DNA of 22,493 bases from positions 1 through 22,493 of the forward strand of contig JBBDIT010000046.1 in the NCBI GenBank assembly GCA_040880285.1, written 5' to 3'. Below the pieces are notes generated by a model. That model did no database searches. It was not told the DNA's origin and was given only the letters and a program-made list of their open reading frames with translations. This document shows positions 21,350 to 22,493 of this stretch, piece after piece. The position numbers and the translations under genes are program-made. Each line of letters starts with the position of its first letter. The stretch's first letter is position 1. The DNA is from JANQJA01 sp040880285. GTDB taxonomy: Bacteria; Pseudomonadota; Gammaproteobacteria; Pseudomonadales; Azotimanducaceae.

Positions 21350-22493
21350 ATGAATTCTGCACGCCCGACCAGGCCACATTTGCGATTATTCGATACCTAC
21401 GATCGAAAGATACGTGATTTTGAACCTCTTCACCCTGGCAGGGTCGGCCTCTATTGTTGTGGCCCAACGGTGTACCACTATGCCCATATTGGCAACCTGC
21501 GCACCTACCTGTTTGAAGACCTGTTGCGCCGGGTCCTCACACTCAATGGTTATGAGGTCAATCACGTCGTCAATATTACCGATGTAGGGCATCTGGTGTC
21601 CGATGCCGATACCGGAGAGGACAAAATGGAAGTGGGTTCGCGCCGAACCGGTATGAATGCATGGGAAATGGCGGATTTCTACACTGCCGCTTTCAAGGAA
21701 GATATTGCCCGACTGAATATCCTGCCACCGGTCACCTGGTGTCGCGCCACCGACCATATCAGGGAGCAGATCGACTTTATCAAGGAGTTGGATAGCAAAG
21801 GCTTTACCTATATCACCAGTGATGGGGTCTACTTCGATTCCCGCAAACTCAATAATTACGGATACCTGGCACGACTGGATGTGACCGGGCTATTGGAAGG
21901 TGCCCGGGTAGAACCTGGTGAACGCCGGTTCGTCACGGATTTTGCCCTGTGGAAATTTACACCGCCGGATGAAAACCGCCAGATGGAATGGGAGAGTCCC
22001 TGGGGTACCGGATTTCCCGGCTGGCACATCGAGTGCTCTGCCATGGCCGCCAAGTACCTGGGTAACTTTTTTGATATTCACTGTGGTGGTGAGGACCATA
22101 TCCCGATTCACCATACCAACGAGATTGCGCAGACCGAGGCGGCAAGGGGCACCCGCCTGGCCAACTTCTGGATGCATGGATATTTCCTGCAGGACGACAA
22201 CGCCAAAATGGCGAAATCCAAAGGCGAATTCCTTCGATTGACGACCCTTGAAGAACGCGGCTTTGATCCACTCGTGTATCGGTACCTGTGTCTGACGGGT
22301 CACTATCGTACGCAAATGTCTTTCAGCTGGGAGAGCATGGAATCAAACCAGGTGGCATTGAACCGAATGCGCTCCGCCGCATTCGAGTGGGGTGAGCCGG
22401 GCGAAATCGCTGAATCCTACTACCAGCGTTTTTTCGAGTGTATCAACGACGACCTGAATATGCCCAGGGCACTGGCCGTTGCATGGGACCTGA
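21350..22493 (+). CDS. cysS: cysteinyl-tRNA synthetase, partial (3' end outside window)
   Basis: The frame is open from ATG 21350 to the right edge, 381 codons. It charges tRNA-Cys with cysteine. The class I signature is GPTVYHYAHIGN, with the HIGH-type HIGN at about residues 44-47. The active-site zinc ligands are visible: Cys in YCCGPT, Cys in HIECSAM, and His and Glu in HHTNEIAQTEA. The second signature reads KMAKS, within DDNAKMAKSKGEFLRL, in place of the usual KMSKS. FDPLVYRYLCLTGHYRTQMSFSW follows. The segment FDIHCGGEDHIPIHHTNE is the strongest specificity mark. The missing part is the anticodon-binding C-terminus. The start has no clear ribosome site (TAGTTTCTACCGCC before ATG). The 111-nt gap after ribE shows no terminator, so cotranscription is possible. 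A tRNA-Cys gene lies at 1907, with no evident link. Confidence 0.95.
   Translation, partial: MNSARPTRPHLRLFDTYDRKIRDFEPLHPGRVGLYCCGPTVYHYAHIGNLRTYLFEDLLRRVLTLNGYEVNHVVNITDVGHLVSDADTGEDKMEVGSRRTGMNAWEMADFYTAAFKEDIARLNILPPVTWCRATDHIREQIDFIKELDSKGFTYITSDGVYFDSRKLNNYGYLARLDVTGLLEGARVEPGERRFVTDFALWKFTPPDENRQMEWESPWGTGFPGWHIECSAMAAKYLGNFFDIHCGGEDHIPIHHTNEIAQTEAARGTRLANFWMHGYFLQDDNAKMAKSKGEFLRLTTLEERGFDPLVYRYLCLTGHYRTQMSFSWESMESNQVALNRMRSAAFEWGEPGEIAESYYQRFFECINDDLNMPRALAVAWDL

Noticed and set aside
1907..22493. Functional link between tRNA-Cys and cysS in the same window
   Set aside because: They are about 19 kb apart with many unrelated genes between; proximity is best treated as chance.

Overview
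This looks like a chromosomal stretch from a gammaproteobacterium. The riboflavin synthase, L-threonine aldolase (active-site numbering matches E. coli LtaE), Pol IV and PaaG-like crotonase are all close to gammaproteobacterial forms. GC content is moderate and genes are densely packed on both strands. No phage, plasmid, transposon or CRISPR signature is visible. A run of 100 Ns at 16102-16201 shows this is a scaffolded draft or metagenome assembly. The gene content (transporters, central metabolism, tRNA and translation genes) is mostly housekeeping, and I see no obvious large novel system; the less ordinary parts are noted below.

Layout. 1-2.2 kb: a leftward PEGA/CsgG-type lipoprotein running off the left edge, leftward tRNA-Leu(UAA), rightward TetR regulator, rightward tRNA-Cys(GCA), then a block of dispersed repeat units. 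2.2-6.4 kb: a leftward tandem zinc-ribbon protein, a rightward DMT permease, and a rightward pair of a Spinster-type MFS transporter and an FAD-linked D-2-hydroxyacid dehydrogenase. 6.4-9.75 kb: a leftward series of PaaG-like crotonase, DNA polymerase IV and pyruvate kinase. 9.8-11.5 kb: an unidentified 122-residue protein tail-to-tail with a Na+/glutamate-type symporter. 11.6-13.9 kb: a rightward two-gene unit of a CoxE-type VWA protein and a PAS/pseudo-histidine-kinase/receiver protein. 13.9-17.5 kb: leftward sirtuin, rightward methyltransferase, then a leftward unit of a chloramphenicol-phosphotransferase-like kinase translationally coupled to a POT peptide transporter that the assembly gap interrupts. 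17.7-20.3 kb: a rightward hexapeptide acyltransferase facing a leftward L-threonine aldolase/PfkB kinase pair overlapping by 4 nt. 20.4-22.5 kb: rightward riboflavin synthase and cysteinyl-tRNA synthetase, the latter cut by the right edge.

The genes form several short transcription units. Likely functional pairs are transporter plus hydroxyacid oxidase, VWA plus signalling protein, kinase plus peptide permease, and aldolase plus sugar/nucleoside kinase. Five convergent junctions (6370/6371, 10170-10195, 13929/13943, 15412/15417, 18388-18410) have no spacer or almost none. At 15419-15440 the intrinsic terminator of one gene is written inside the last codons of its opposing neighbour.

Functional calls rest on motif recognition by eye; no database search or folding program was run.
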